NCBI RefSeq assembly: GCF_027923405.1
Contig: NZ_BQYI01000001.1
Span: 2,892,501 to 2,956,500, forward strand
Direction: 5' to 3'
From: Paenibacillus sp. YYML68
GTDB taxonomy: Bacteria; Bacillota; Bacilli; Paenibacillales; NBRC-103111
DNA length: 64,000 nucleotides
The notes under the pieces were generated by a model. That model was not told where the DNA came from, did no database searches, and was given only the letters and a program-made list of their open reading frames with translations. The position numbers and the translations under genes are program-made. Below, piece by piece: positions 27,734 to 37,915 of this stretch (position 1 is its first letter; each line of letters begins with the position of its first letter).

Positions 27734-28086
27734 ACGCCAGCATTCTCCTCATTGATTTGATGGAGAAGCTTTTCAATTTTGGAGCCATAATCGATAGAAA
27801 CGTCGAACTTGAACAAGATCTCAGGAACTTTACGCATCCGAATTCGTTTGCCGAGCTCAGCACGGATGAAGCCTCTGCTGCGGCCAAGCGCCTTCAACGT
27901 TTCCTCTCTCTGCTCATCGCTACCTAATACGCTTAGGAACACCTTCGCTTGGGAGAAATCGTTCGTGACATCGACACCGGTTACCGTAATGAAACCGATT
28001 CGCGGGTCCTTCAGTTCGGATTGAATGATTTGGCTGATTTCCTTCTTAATCTGCTCGCCGACTCTTCCTACGCGAACTTTAGCCAT
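27730..28086 (-). CDS. rbfA: Ribosome-binding factor A
   Basis: 118 residues, a type II KH fold with the family pattern RVGEQIKKEISQIIQ, DPRIGFITVTGVDVTNDFSQA and the helix LGKRIRMRKVPEILFKFD. It assists 16S rRNA 5'-end maturation in the 30S subunit. The ATG follows infB by six bases. Confidence 0.97.
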   Translation of the reverse strand: MAKVRVGRVGEQIKKEISQIIQSELKDPRIGFITVTGVDVTNDFSQAKVFLSVLGSDEQREETLKALGRSRGFIRAELGKRIRMRKVPEILFKFDVSIDYGSKIEKLLHQINEENAGV

Positions 28087-28092
28087 AGCGGA

Positions 28093-31089
28093 TCACCTCT
28101 CTACAGTTTCCATGACGAACGCTTCAATGATGTCTCCCTCTTTAATATCGTTGAATTTGTCAATGGATATACCGCACTCATAGCCTTGCGCGACTTCCTT
28201 CGCATCGTCCTTGAAGCGCTTGAGGGAGTCAATCTTACCCGTGAAGACGACGATACCGCTGCGAATGACACGCACTTCTGCACTGCGAGTCACTTTACCA
28301 TTCGTGATCATGCAGCCTGCGATCGTGCCGACCTTAGTAACCTTGAAGACGTTACGCACTTCGGCCTGACCGAGGACCACTTCCTTGAACGTAGGATCCA
28401 ACAGACCCTTCATCGCCGCTTCGATCTCTTCCATAACTTTATAAATAATGCTGTGCAGTCGAATGTCGACCTTCTCTTGATCAGCCGTGTTCTTCGCTTG
28501 AGGCTCTGGACGCACGTTGAAGCCGATGACGATCGCATTCGAGGCTGAAGCCAAAATAACATCGGATTCCGTAATCGCACCTACGCCGCTGAGCAAGATC
28601 TTGACCCGTGCACCTTCGACATCGATCTTCTCGAGCGAGCCCTTCAGCGCCTCGGCAGAGCCCTGTACGTCGGACTTAATGATCACGTTCAGATCCTTAA
28701 TCTCGCCTTCCTTGATCTGCTTATACAGATCGTCCAGCGTAACGCGGCTGTTCGCACCCATCTCGGCCTGGCGCAACGTCACGCTGCGTCGTTCGGCAAT
28801 CGCTCTTGCCTTGCGCTCATCCTCGAACACGAGGAACGGGTCACCGGCCTGAGGCACCTCGGTAAGACCTGTAATCTCCACCGGTGTGGAAGGTCCGGCT
28901 TCCTTCAGACGCTTACCCTTGTCGTTGACCATCGCACGTACGCGGCCAAAGTGAACACCAGCTACGAAGCTGTCGCCTACAGACAATGTACCGTGCTGGA
29001 TGAGCACGCGCGCTACTGGACCTTTACCCTTATCGAGCTCGGCCTCAATAACCGTACCACGCGCACGCTTGTTCGGGTTCGCCTTGTATTCCTGAACCTC
29101 GGCTACGAGAAGAATCATGTCGAGCAGATTCTCAAGTCCGATCCGCTGCTTCGCCGAGATGTTGCAGAAGATCGTATCTCCGCCCCACTCTTCTGGCACA
29201 AGCTCGAACTTGGTCAACTCTTGCTTAATGGTATCCGGGTTCGCATCTGGCTTATCAATTTTGTTGACGGCCACAATGATTGGTACCTTGGCAGCCTTCG
29301 CATGCGCGATTGCTTCTACCGTCTGAGGCATAACGCCGTCATCCGCTGCTACAACGATAATCGTAATATCTGTAACCTGTGCACCGCGGGCACGCATCGA
29401 GGTGAACGCTTCGTGACCTGGTGTATCGAGGAACGTAATCTTCTTGCCATGCGTCTCGACCTGGTAAGCACCGATGTGCTGCGTAATACCGCCTGCTTCG
29501 CCTTCTGTCACATTCGTCTTACGGATGGCATCGAGAAGCGTCGTTTTACCGTGGTCAACGTGACCCATGATCGTCACAACTGGCGGACGCTCCATCAGAT
29601 CGGCGTCTTCATCCTTCTCTTCAATCAGCTCGAAGTTGTCTTCCTCGACCGGAATTTTCAGCTCAACCTCGACACCATAATCCGATGCAAGAAGCTGAAT
29701 CGCATCCAGATCAAGCTCTTGGTTAATCGTCGCCATGACGCCGAGGAACAACAGCTTCTTAATAACCTCGGAAGCGTCTTTATGGAGAGACTTGGCGAGC
29801 TCGCCTACTGTCATCGTACCGCGAACAATGATCTTCTTCGGCGTGTTGTCGATCTTCGGCTTCGGCGCTTCTTGGCCGCGTCCCTTCTGGAACTTGCCGC
29901 CACGACTGTTGCCCTGATACTTGCCGCCCGGCTTATTATCATCAAACCGCTTCGCGCCCGGCTTCGATCTCTTCAGACCCTTGTTCTTCGAATCGTCACC
30001 GTCAACATCAACCGTCGTCGGCTTAGGAGGAGCTGCTTGACGTGCATTGAAGTCTCTGCGATCGCCACGCTGACTTGTACTCTGGAAGCTGCTTGCGCCT
30101 TGACCGCCGCTGCGCTGTCCGCCCTGACCGCCACTCTGACCGCCAGTGCGTTGGCCACCCTGACCGCCACCTTGGCCGCCACTACGGTTACCACCCTGGT
30201 AGCCGCCGCCTTGACCGCCGCTGCGCTGTCCGCCCTGGTAGCCGCCGCCTTGACCGCCACTGCGCTGTCCGCCCTGACCGCCACCTTGGCCGCCCTGATA
30301 GCCGCCGCCTTGACCACCACTGCGCTGGCCGCCCTGATAGCCGCCGCCTTGACCGCCGCTGCGCTGGCCACCCTGGTAGCCACCGCCTTGACCGCCGCTG
30401 CGCTGTCCGCCCTGGTAGCCACCGCCTTGACCACCGCTGCGCTGTCCGCCTTGACCACCATCACGGTTGCCACCCTGGTAACCGCCGCCTTGACCGCCGC
30501 TACGCTGGCCACCCTGGTAGCCACCGCCTTGACCGCCACTGCGGTTGCCCTGGTAGCCACCGCCTTGACCACCGCTGCGCTGTCCGCCCTGATAGCCGCC
30601 ACTGCGCTGTCCGCCTTGACCACCTTCGCGGTTGCCACCGCCCTGGTAGCCGCCGCCTTGACCGCCTTGTGCGGCTTGACCAGCTTCACTGTTGCTGTTC
30701 TGACGTTGCTCACCGTCTCCGTCGCTGCGCTGAGGTCTGGCGCCTTGCTCGCCGCTTCGACCGCTAGAAGGCTGAGCTTGCTGAGCCGATGGCTGACGCT
30801 GCTCCGGTCTAGGTTGAACAGCTACTGTTTGTTGTCTGGATTCAGGCTTATCGGACGGCTTACCGCTTTGACCGGCGCCGCTGTCTCTTTTTGCCGCTGC
30901 ATTTGCTTTAATATCTTTAAAAAACTTTTCCACTTTGTTCACCGCATCGTTCTCCATTACGCTCATATGATTGTTAACTGGTACACCCATTTTCTTCATT
31001 ATAGTAATGATCTCTTTACTGCTCATATTTAACGACTTTGCGTATTCATACACTCTGAGTTTATCTTTATTATTGTCTTGTTTTGTCAA
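28093..31089 (-). CDS. infB: Translation initiation factor IF-2 with long Gly-rich repeat
   Basis: 998 residues, far longer than the roughly 716 of B. subtilis. An N-terminal IF2N domain covers residues 1-60. A basic/Gln-rich linker is followed by a Gly/Gln/Tyr/Arg repeat tract at about 141-331 and a Lys-rich segment. A second IF2N domain lies at about 418-480. The GTPase has GHVDHGKT at 509-516, DTPGHEAF and NKIDKP, with domains II-IV after it. It places initiator tRNA on the 30S subunit. The extra length is almost all repeat. The TTG start has GGAGGTGG upstream. Confidence 0.97.
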   Translation of the reverse strand: MTKQDNNKDKLRVYEYAKSLNMSSKEIITIMKKMGVPVNNHMSVMENDAVNKVEKFFKDIKANAAAKRDSGAGQSGKPSDKPESRQQTVAVQPRPEQRQPSAQQAQPSSGRSGEQGARPQRSDGDGEQRQNSNSEAGQAAQGGQGGGYQGGGNREGGQGGQRSGGYQGGQRSGGQGGGYQGNRSGGQGGGYQGGQRSGGQGGGYQGGNRDGGQGGQRSGGQGGGYQGGQRSGGQGGGYQGGQRSGGQGGGYQGGQRSGGQGGGYQGGQGGGQGGQRSGGQGGGYQGGQRSGGQGGGYQGGNRSGGQGGGQGGQRTGGQSGGQGGQRSGGQGASSFQSTSQRGDRRDFNARQAAPPKPTTVDVDGDDSKNKGLKRSKPGAKRFDDNKPGGKYQGNSRGGKFQKGRGQEAPKPKIDNTPKKIIVRGTMTVGELAKSLHKDASEVIKKLLFLGVMATINQELDLDAIQLLASDYGVEVELKIPVEEDNFELIEEKDEDADLMERPPVVTIMGHVDHGKTTLLDAIRKTNVTEGEAGGITQHIGAYQVETHGKKITFLDTPGHEAFTSMRARGAQVTDITIIVVAADDGVMPQTVEAIAHAKAAKVPIIVAVNKIDKPDANPDTIKQELTKFELVPEEWGGDTIFCNISAKQRIGLENLLDMILLVAEVQEYKANPNKRARGTVIEAELDKGKGPVARVLIQHGTLSVGDSFVAGVHFGRVRAMVNDKGKRLKEAGPSTPVEITGLTEVPQAGDPFLVFEDERKARAIAERRSVTLRQAEMGANSRVTLDDLYKQIKEGEIKDLNVIIKSDVQGSAEALKGSLEKIDVEGARVKILLSGVGAITESDVILASASNAIVIGFNVRPEPQAKNTADQEKVDIRLHSIIYKVMEEIEAAMKGLLDPTFKEVVLGQAEVRNVFKVTKVGTIAGCMITNGKVTRSAEVRVIRSGIVVFTGKIDSLKRFKDDAKEVAQGYECGISIDKFNDIKEGDIIEAFVMETVER
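30097..30669 (-). repeat. In-frame tandem repeat in infB
   Basis: About 570 bases encode imperfect tandem copies of a unit of about 13 residues, [13 protein letters not shown], with NR variants (EGG, DGG) between. The DNA units are near-identical 39-mers with mostly silent differences, which suggests expansion by slippage or unequal recombination with the protein sequence kept. Confidence 0.92.
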
Positions 31090-31112
31090 TACTGGCCACC
31101 TCCAGGCTTACT

Positions 31113-31406
31113 TTAAGGCTTCACTAGCAATCGCGCGAATCCCGCATCGGTTACGGCAATCACGACTCGCGACTCTTTCCCGATACTGGCTCCGAGCTGT
31201 TCCCGGGAACCGTACTGATGAATAGGAACCTGATAATGAATGCATTTATCATTAACCTTCTTCAAGGTGTTGGCGGACGCATCCTCGGATACGATCACAA
31301 GCTTGGCGTCACCGGTACGAACCGCATCGATCACCATTTCTTCACCCGTTAATACTTTACCCGCTCGCATCGCCAAGCCTAGATTGGAATAAAAACGTTC
31401 ATTCAT
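31113..31406 (-). CDS. ylxQ: YlxQ, L7Ae-family K-turn RNA-binding protein
   Basis: 97 residues. L7Ae/L30e fold with NLGLAMRAGKVLTGEEMVIDAV and LVIVSEDASANTLKKV. B. subtilis YlxQ binds kink-turn RNA, but its target is unclear. The start at ATG 31406 has GGGTG upstream and overlaps the rnpM stop; an ATG three bases earlier is possible. Confidence 0.93.
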   Translation of the reverse strand: MNERFYSNLGLAMRAGKVLTGEEMVIDAVRTGDAKLVIVSEDASANTLKKVNDKCIHYQVPIHQYGSREQLGASIGKESRVVIAVTDAGFARLLVKP

Positions 31407-31713
31407 CATCGTCACCCGCCGCATCCTTGGCAGCTATGAAATCATCTTCAACCTTAATGAAATCGTGCTCCAGCGTATCATAAATGTCGGGGCTGACCTG
31501 CGACTTCAGCGCCCTATCCAATGCTCTAGACTTCTTAGCAAGCTTAAAGCAGGAAAGCTTGCCGCACAAATAAGCGCCGCGTCCCGCCTTCTTGCCGGTC
31601 AAATCGATCAGCAGCTCATCATTCGGCGTCTTCACGACTCGGATAAGCTCTCGCTTTGACATCATCTGCTGGCAGGCGACACATTTGCGAAGCGGCGTTT
31701 TTCTCGGCTTCAT
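31399..31713 (-). CDS. rnpM: RNase P modulator RnpM (YlxR, DUF448)
   Basis: 104 residues. DUF448 motifs PLRKCVACQQMMSKRELIRVV and GRGAYLCGKLSC are present, followed by an acidic tail (AAGDDDE). B. subtilis YlxR was shown to bind RNase P RNA and was renamed RnpM. The ATG follows a GTG in the same frame; GGAGG lies upstream of both. It sits between nusA and ylxQ as in most Bacillota. Confidence 0.93.
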   Translation of the reverse strand: MKPRKTPLRKCVACQQMMSKRELIRVVKTPNDELLIDLTGKKAGRGAYLCGKLSCFKLAKKSRALDRALKSQVSPDIYDTLEHDFIKVEDDFIAAKDAAGDDDE

Positions 31714-31754
31714 CACTTCACTCGCCTCCTATCGCTCTATGCGGCGAAGAGCAT

Positions 31755-32852
31755 CTAGTCGATGCTGACGGAATCCTGATGCATCTCTTCAGACTCCGTC
31801 CGCGGCCTGCCGTACTCCTGCTCAGCCTGTGTCTCGCTCTTGATGTCGATCTTCCAGCCCGTCAGCTTGGCAGCCAGTCTGGCGTTCTGACCCTTGATAC
31901 CAATCGCAAGGGACAACTGGTAATCCGGCACAATGACACGAGCCATCTTCTCGGCCTCAAACACCTGTACCTCGATCACCTTCGACGGACTGAGCGCATT
32001 CGCAACGTACTCGTCAACGTTCTCCACCCAGCGTACGATGTCGATCTTCTCGCCCTTCAGCTCGTTAACGATCGTCTGAACACGCATTCCTTTCGGACCG
32101 ACACAGGAGCCGACCGGATCAACCTCAGCATTGCGAGAGTACACGGCAATCTTAGAGCGGAAGCCTGCTTCGCGAGCCACGGAGCGAATTTCGACGACGC
32201 CTTGGAATATTTCAGGCACCTCGAGCTCGAACAGTCGCTTCAGCAGCCCAGGATGCGTGCGGGACAGTATGATTTGCGGCCCCTTCGTCGTATTCTCGAC
32301 CTTCGTAATATACGCCTTTACGCGATCGCCTTGCTTAAACTTATCGGTAGGCATCATCTCGGTGATCGGCATCGCCGCCTCGATCTTCCCCAGATCGATG
32401 TACAGGTTGCGCTGATCTTGACGCTGTACGATACCGGTTACGATATCTTCCTCTTTGTCCACGTAAGCGTTATAGATGAGCCCCCGCTCCGCCTCGCGTA
32501 TACGCTGAGTCACGACCTGCTTCGCCGTCTGCGCAGCAATTCGTCCGAAGTCGCGAGGTGTTACCTCGATCTCGACGATATCGTTCATTTGATAATTTTG
32601 ATTAATTTCGCGCGCTGCATACAGAGAAATTTCGAGCCGCGGATCCAGCACCTCGTCCACTACCGCCTTGCGCGCGTATACTTTAATCAAACCGGTGTGC
32701 CGGTTGATGTCCACACGCACGTTCTGTGCGGTATTGAAATTGCGCTTGTAGCTGGAGATGAGCGCCGCTTCGATCGCGTCGATCAGAATATCCTTCGCGA
32801 TTCCTTTCTCCCGCTCGATTTCGTGCAGTGCTTCGATAAAGTCCATGTTCAT
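31755..32852 (-). CDS. nusA: Transcription termination/antitermination factor NusA
   Basis: 365 residues, close to B. subtilis NusA. An N-terminal RNA polymerase-binding domain (FIEALHEIEREKGI), an S1 domain at about 135-200, and two KH domains with GPKGMRVQTI and GIKGQNARLAA are present. There is no C-terminal acidic repeat, as usual for Bacillota. The ATG at 32852 has GAGGAGGAG upstream. NusA controls pausing and intrinsic termination, and in some bacteria its own operon. Confidence 0.97.
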   Translation of the reverse strand: MNMDFIEALHEIEREKGIAKDILIDAIEAALISSYKRNFNTAQNVRVDINRHTGLIKVYARKAVVDEVLDPRLEISLYAAREINQNYQMNDIVEIEVTPRDFGRIAAQTAKQVVTQRIREAERGLIYNAYVDKEEDIVTGIVQRQDQRNLYIDLGKIEAAMPITEMMPTDKFKQGDRVKAYITKVENTTKGPQIILSRTHPGLLKRLFELEVPEIFQGVVEIRSVAREAGFRSKIAVYSRNAEVDPVGSCVGPKGMRVQTIVNELKGEKIDIVRWVENVDEYVANALSPSKVIEVQVFEAEKMARVIVPDYQLSLAIGIKGQNARLAAKLTGWKIDIKSETQAEQEYGRPRTESEEMHQDSVSID

Positions 32853-32907
32853 TAGAATGAAGCTCCTCCTCTCATAAACTGCAAAGCCGCCGCAAGCGGC
32901 TGTCGTG

Positions 32908-33369
32908 CTAGAACACGATGGCAAGCCTTGCGCTTGCTACCTTGTCATACGGAATGCGATGCGTCTTCTTCGCAATCTGCACCTCAAGGGTCTCTTCGTC
33001 GAACGATTCCAGCGTCCCCTCGAATTCCTTCAGACCGTCGAACGGCTCATAGGTTGTAATGAACACATGCTGTCCTACCGCGCGGGTGAAGTCCTGAGCC
33101 TTCTTGAGCGGACGCTCTGCTCCAGGAGACGATACTTCTAGGAAATAAGCGTCAGGTATCGGATCCGTCTCATCCAGCTTGTTGCTCAAGTACTCGCTGA
33201 TGCGGCCGCAATCGTCAATATCGATGCCGCCTTCCTTATCACAATACACCCGAAGAAACCAATTTTTGCCTTCTTTCACATATTCGACATCGACCAGCTC
33301 GAACTGATTCTCTTCCAAGAAAGGACGGATCAGCGCTTCGACCGTCGATTTGATTTGAGCGATACTCAA
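32908..33369 (-). CDS. rimP: Ribosome maturation factor RimP
   Basis: 153 residues from a TTG start at 33369, giving [10 protein letters not shown], with AGGAGG nine bases upstream. A GTG at 33396 lies ahead of that site and is unlikely. Family motifs: [31 protein letters not shown] and [13 protein letters not shown]. It is needed for 30S assembly. First gene of the nusA-infB operon. Confidence 0.96.
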   Translation of the reverse strand: MSIAQIKSTVEALIRPFLEENQFELVDVEYVKEGKNWFLRVYCDKEGGIDIDDCGRISEYLSNKLDETDPIPDAYFLEVSSPGAERPLKKAQDFTRAVGQHVFITTYEPFDGLKEFEGTLESFDEETLEVQIAKKTHRIPYDKVASARLAIVF

Positions 33370-33428
33370 CCTTAGATTCCTCCTGTCAACCTTCACTTAA
33401 GGCGGTAAAACCCTCATACAAAATGTAA

Positions 33429-33448
33429 AGAGTGGGTTTCCCCACTCT
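33429..33448 (-). terminator. Hairpin in the rimP-nusA leader (polC terminator or attenuator)
   Basis: A perfect stem AGAGTGGG / CCCACTCT closed by a GAAA loop, followed by TTTACATTTTG. It lies about 70 bases after the polC stop but downstream of the rimP promoter, so rimP transcripts must pass through it. Confidence 0.6.
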
Positions 33449-33482
33449 CTTAGTTAGAGATATAGCACTGTTACTGTAGCAG

Positions 33483-33512
33483 ATTATACCATAGATGAAT
33501 GTAAAATTGCAA
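33483..33512 (-). promoter_or_regulatory. Promoter of the rimP-nusA-infB operon
   Basis: TTGCAA (33512-33507) and a consensus TATAAT (33488-33483) are 18 bases apart, with a TG-N extension of the -10. It starts just after the polC stop. Confidence 0.7.
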
Positions 33513-33517
33513 CCGAG

Positions 33518-36500
33518 TCAAAATAGCGACAGCTGGTTCGTCTCTGGAAGACCGCGGAAGCAGCCCATGCTAGAAAGCAGCTCTACGATCGTCTTCGACG
33601 CCTTGCTGCGAGTCTGGAAATCTTCAACAGACAAGTACGGCGCGCCCTCACGCGAGGCCGCAATATTGCGCGCCGCGTTATCTCCAATACCTGCTATGGC
33701 GGCGAATGGAGGGATTAGCGCGTCGTCTTCGATAATAAACTTCGTCGCGTCGGACTTGTATAAGTCGATCGGCTTGAAGGAGAAGCCGCGCGCGGTCATC
33801 TCCAGCGCCATCTCGAGAATCGAGATCATGTTCTTCTCCTTCGGCAGCGCCTGGAAGCCCTTCTCCTCAATCTCGATCAAGCGGCGAAGAATCGCATCGT
33901 AGCCTTGGCACAGCAGCTCAAGCTCGAAGTCGGAGGCGCGAACGGTAAAGTACGTCGCATAATACGCGATTGGATGGTACAGCTTGAAGTACGCGGTACG
34001 AACAGCCGAGATGACATAAGCGGAGGCATGCGCCTTCGGGAACATGTATTCGATCTTCTCGCACGAATCAATGTACCATTGCGGCACATTGTGCTTCTTC
34101 ATGTCTTCCTTCCATTCCTCGGTCAGACCTTTACCTTTACGCACGCTCTCTGTAATTTTGAACGCGAGACCCGCATCCATGCCCGCCTTATAGATGAGAT
34201 ATAGCATGATGTCGTCGCGGCACCCGATAACTGTCTTGATCGTACAGATGCCCTTCTTGATCAGCTCTTGCGCGTTGCCGAGCCATACGCCCGTTCCGTG
34301 AGACAGACCCGAGATCTGCAGCAGGTCGGCGAAGCTCGATGGCTTCGCTTCCTCCAGCATTTGGCGTACGAACTTCGTCCCCATTTCCGGCACACCATAC
34401 GTTGCCACCGGCGTTCGAATCTTCTCCGGCGATACGCCAAGCGCATCCACCGAGTTGAACATACTCATCACCTTCGGGTCGTTCATCGGTATCGTCGTCG
34501 GATCGACGCCCGTCAAGTCCTGCAGCATCCGCATCATCGTCGGGTCATCGTGTCCGAGTATATCAAGCTTGAGCAGGTTCGCATCGAAGGCGTGATAGTC
34601 GAAGTGGGTCGTCTTCCACTCCGCGTTCGTATCGTCGGCCGGATATTGAACCGGCGTAATGTCATTCACGTCAATGTAGTCCGGTACGACGACGATACCG
34701 CCGGGATGCTGGCCCGTACTCCGCTTGACGCCTGTACAGCCGAGCGCAAGACGGCTGAGCTCCGCTCCTCGCCACTTCTTGCCTTGATCCTCCTCGTACT
34801 TCTTCACGAAGCCGTATGCCGTCTTCTCGGCAACGGTGCCGATCGTACCTGCACGGAAGACGTGCTTCTCCCCGAACAGCACCTTCGTATAATTGTGCGC
34901 ATGCGGCTGATACTCACCGGAGAAGTTCAAGTCGATATCGGGAACCTTGTCCCCCTTGAAGCCGAGGAACGTCTCGAACGGAATATCTTGACCTTCTCCC
35001 TTCAGCTTCGCGCCACACCTCGGACAATTCTTGTCTGGAAGGTCGAAGCCGGAAGGCATCGAGCCGTCCAGAATCCACTCGCTGTACTGGCATGTGCACA
35101 AGTAATGCGGAGGCAGCGGATTGACCTCAGAGATGCCGAGGAACGTGGCGACAATAGACGAGCCGACGGAGCCACGGGAGCCGACGAGGTAGCCGTCCTC
35201 GTTCGACTTTTTGACCAGACGCTCGGAGATGAGGTAGTTCGCTGAGAAGCCATACTTGATAATCGGGATGAGCTCCTTCTCGAGTCGCGCAGTGACGACC
35301 TCAGGGATCGGCTCCCCGTACATACGCCGGGCCGTCTCGTAGCACTTGTCGCGAATCTCATCATCGGCCCCTTCGATAATCGGTGTGAATAGCTTCGTCG
35401 GGAACAGCTCGAGCTCCTCGAATCGGTCGGCCAGCTCCTGCGTATTGCGAACAACGACCTCTAGAGCCGTCTCCTTACCGAGAAAATCGAACTCCGCCAG
35501 CATTTCCTTCGTCGTACGGAAGTGAACATCGGGCTTGCGGATGTCCTTCAGCGGACTGAACCCGGTAATGCCGTGTATCGTAATGTCTCTGCTGATCTTG
35601 TCGCGCGGGTTCAAATAATGAACGTTGCCGGTAGCAATGACCGGCTTGCCGAGCTTACGCCCAAGCTCAACGATTCGCCGCGTTGCGTCCTCTAGCTGCG
35701 CGGGGCTTGCGACCAGCCCCTTCTCGACCAGGTGCATGTTGTTGCCCGTCGGCTGAATCTCCAGCACATCGTAGAAGGCAGCGACCGCCTCCGCCTCATC
35801 GATCGACTTGTTGAGCACCGTCTCGAACAGCTCGCCCTTCTCGCACCCTGATACGATGAGCAGCCCTTCCCGCAGCTCAATCAGCTTGCTGCGCGGTATA
35901 CACGGCACGCGATGGAAATATTCGGTATGGGATAGGGATACGAGCGTGTACAAGTTTTTCTTACCGACCATATCGAGCGCATAGATGCAGCAATGGAACG
36001 GCCGCTGAGTCGCCAAGCTTCTGGCGTTCTCATCGTTCAGCTTATCGAGCTGGGTGTAGCCGCGGTCGGCCGCCTCCTTCAGCATATGGAACAGCACATA
36101 ACCGAGCGCAATCGAATCGTCAATCGCACGGTGATGATTATCGAGACTAACCTTGAACTTGTCGGTAAGCGTGTTGAGGCGGTGATTCTTCATCGTCGGA
36201 TACAGCAACCGTGCCAGCTCCAGCGTGTCGAGCACCGCGTTCTGCGGCTCTGCAATGCCAAGTCGTCGGCAGTTCGCTTGAATGAAGCCCGTATCGAAGC
36301 GGGCATTATGGGCGACGAGCACGGCATCCCCGACGAATTCGAGAAATTTCGGCAGCATCTCCTCGAGCTCTGGCGCACCGCGCACCATATCGTCCGTAAT
36401 GTTCGTCAGCTGCTGAATGTTGTACGGAATACGCTCATGCGGATCGATGAAGGTGGCGAATCGGTCGATCTCCTTGCCTTCCTTCATCTTGACGCCTGCG

Positions 36501-37831
36501 AGCTCGATAATTTTGTTATTCGTGACTGATAAGCCGGTCGTCTCGATGTCGAATACGACATACTCAGCGTCAGCCAGCGAGACTGACGTACCATTCATAA
36601 CCACCTTCATTGAGTCGTCGATGACATTCGCCTCAACACCATAGATCATCTTAATACCATTCTTCTTCGACGCCTTGTACGCTTCCGGGAAGCTCTGCAC
36701 GCCGCCGTGATCCGTCACAGCGATCGCCTTATGCCCCCACTTGGCCGCCATCTTAATATATTGATCGACAGGCGTAATCCCGTCCATTGTGCTCATCGTC
36801 GTATGAAGATGGAACTCTACTCTCTTCTCCTCCGCGTCGTCCTTGCGTTCTGGAGGCGCCATCATTTCATTCACATCGTTCGGAATCATGACGAGCTCAG
36901 GCACCTGCATGAATCGGTCGTATTCCACCCGCCCGCGCAGCTTCAGCCATGTCCCGTTCTTGATCAGACTGTAGATCTTCACATCTTCCTTCGTCTTCGC
37001 GAACGCCTTCACCATCATGGAATCGGAGAAATCGGTCACATTGAACGTAAACAGAGTGCTGCCGTTCCGCAGCTCCTTCACCTCGAGACCGAATACAGAG
37101 CCTTGAATCGTCACCTTCTTCTCCTCATCCTGTACGCTCTGAAGCGGGACGGCTGGCTCCTTGATGTCGTAGCCAACCATCAGCTTGACCTCGCCCTCCG
37201 GCACAGCAGCGGCAGCTGCCTCTTCAGCCTCGACAGCGGTCAGGATGACGCTCGTTACTTCCTTCTGCTCCTGCTCGATCTGCTTCGTGAACTTCTCGAG
37301 CTCCTCCTTGCGCGATTCGATGAGCGCATACTTCACATGCAGCTCAACACCGAAGAAGCCTGTGAAGTAGTTGCGGATCCACTCCGCAATGTTCTTCTTC
37401 TTCGCCAGCTCAAGTCCAATACTGTCCAATAGATACAGCGTCAGCACATTACCTGAGACGTCGATCTTCGCCTTCGTCATCCAGCCGTTAATCGAAGCGG
37501 CCTCGCGCTGCACCCACTCCAAAAACATACTCCAATATTCGTCCGCGACTTCCTTCGGATTCACATCCGACGTATATTGCAGCACGAAGCGAATCGCAGC
37601 AATATGCGCGAACTTGTCGCGGATCATTTTGCAGAAGGTCCGATACACGTCGCACGGCACGACCTGTGTCTTCACAATATAGAACGTCCACTCGCTGTTG
37701 CGGCGACTCGTCTCTACCTTATCGATATAGCCATCGGCGAAAAACTGACGAACGACCTCAGACGGAACGCTGGCCTGTTGCATCAGCATCTCGAACCGAT
37801 CGCGCTTGGAAGCTGTACTGCTACTGCTCAT
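33518..37831 (-). CDS. polC: DNA polymerase III PolC-type alpha subunit
   Basis: 1437 residues from ATG 37831 (GGGGAGG upstream), the same length as B. subtilis PolC. Order: N-terminal domains, an OB fold around 240-320, a PHP segment starting HLHTTMSTMDG near 341, an inserted DEDDh proofreading exonuclease (VVFDIETTGLS near 427), the rest of PHP, a zinc site (CTCQYSEW...CPRCGAKL), and the polymerase core with PDIDLNFSGEYQ. It is the essential replicative polymerase of low-GC Gram-positives. Confidence 0.98.
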   Translation of the reverse strand: MSSSSTASKRDRFEMLMQQASVPSEVVRQFFADGYIDKVETSRRNSEWTFYIVKTQVVPCDVYRTFCKMIRDKFAHIAAIRFVLQYTSDVNPKEVADEYWSMFLEWVQREAASINGWMTKAKIDVSGNVLTLYLLDSIGLELAKKKNIAEWIRNYFTGFFGVELHVKYALIESRKEELEKFTKQIEQEQKEVTSVILTAVEAEEAAAAAVPEGEVKLMVGYDIKEPAVPLQSVQDEEKKVTIQGSVFGLEVKELRNGSTLFTFNVTDFSDSMMVKAFAKTKEDVKIYSLIKNGTWLKLRGRVEYDRFMQVPELVMIPNDVNEMMAPPERKDDAEEKRVEFHLHTTMSTMDGITPVDQYIKMAAKWGHKAIAVTDHGGVQSFPEAYKASKKNGIKMIYGVEANVIDDSMKVVMNGTSVSLADAEYVVFDIETTGLSVTNNKIIELAGVKMKEGKEIDRFATFIDPHERIPYNIQQLTNITDDMVRGAPELEEMLPKFLEFVGDAVLVAHNARFDTGFIQANCRRLGIAEPQNAVLDTLELARLLYPTMKNHRLNTLTDKFKVSLDNHHRAIDDSIALGYVLFHMLKEAADRGYTQLDKLNDENARSLATQRPFHCCIYALDMVGKKNLYTLVSLSHTEYFHRVPCIPRSKLIELREGLLIVSGCEKGELFETVLNKSIDEAEAVAAFYDVLEIQPTGNNMHLVEKGLVASPAQLEDATRRIVELGRKLGKPVIATGNVHYLNPRDKISRDITIHGITGFSPLKDIRKPDVHFRTTKEMLAEFDFLGKETALEVVVRNTQELADRFEELELFPTKLFTPIIEGADDEIRDKCYETARRMYGEPIPEVVTARLEKELIPIIKYGFSANYLISERLVKKSNEDGYLVGSRGSVGSSIVATFLGISEVNPLPPHYLCTCQYSEWILDGSMPSGFDLPDKNCPRCGAKLKGEGQDIPFETFLGFKGDKVPDIDLNFSGEYQPHAHNYTKVLFGEKHVFRAGTIGTVAEKTAYGFVKKYEEDQGKKWRGAELSRLALGCTGVKRSTGQHPGGIVVVPDYIDVNDITPVQYPADDTNAEWKTTHFDYHAFDANLLKLDILGHDDPTMMRMLQDLTGVDPTTIPMNDPKVMSMFNSVDALGVSPEKIRTPVATYGVPEMGTKFVRQMLEEAKPSSFADLLQISGLSHGTGVWLGNAQELIKKGICTIKTVIGCRDDIMLYLIYKAGMDAGLAFKITESVRKGKGLTEEWKEDMKKHNVPQWYIDSCEKIEYMFPKAHASAYVISAVRTAYFKLYHPIAYYATYFTVRASDFELELLCQGYDAILRRLIEIEEKGFQALPKEKNMISILEMALEMTARGFSFKPIDLYKSDATKFIIEDDALIPPFAAIAGIGDNAARNIAASREGAPYLSVEDFQTRSKASKTIVELLSSMGCFRGLPETNQLSLF

Positions 37832-37857
37832 GCTGTTCCTCCCCTGTAAAACAATCA

Positions 37858-37894
37858 AAGGGCAAAAAGGAGTGTTGCATTCCCGTTTGCCCTT
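37858..37894 (-). terminator. Probable terminator of proS
   Basis: Outer stem AAGGGCAAA / TTTGCCCTT with a long loop, followed by TGATTGTTTT, about 22 bases after the proS stop. The T tract is imperfect. Confidence 0.55.
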
Positions 37895-37915
37895 CTGTAT
37901 CATTTCCGAAGTGAT

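Noticed and set aside
28951-31032. 693-residue open frame on the plus strand opposite infB
   Set aside because: Ala/Thr/Leu-rich low-complexity product that mirrors the infB repeat; no binding site and no known domain. It is a shadow of infB.
34268-35245. Open frames of 150-325 residues antisense to polC and other GC-rich genes
   Set aside because: Arg/His/Leu-rich products, no ribosome binding sites, fully inside well recognised genes.
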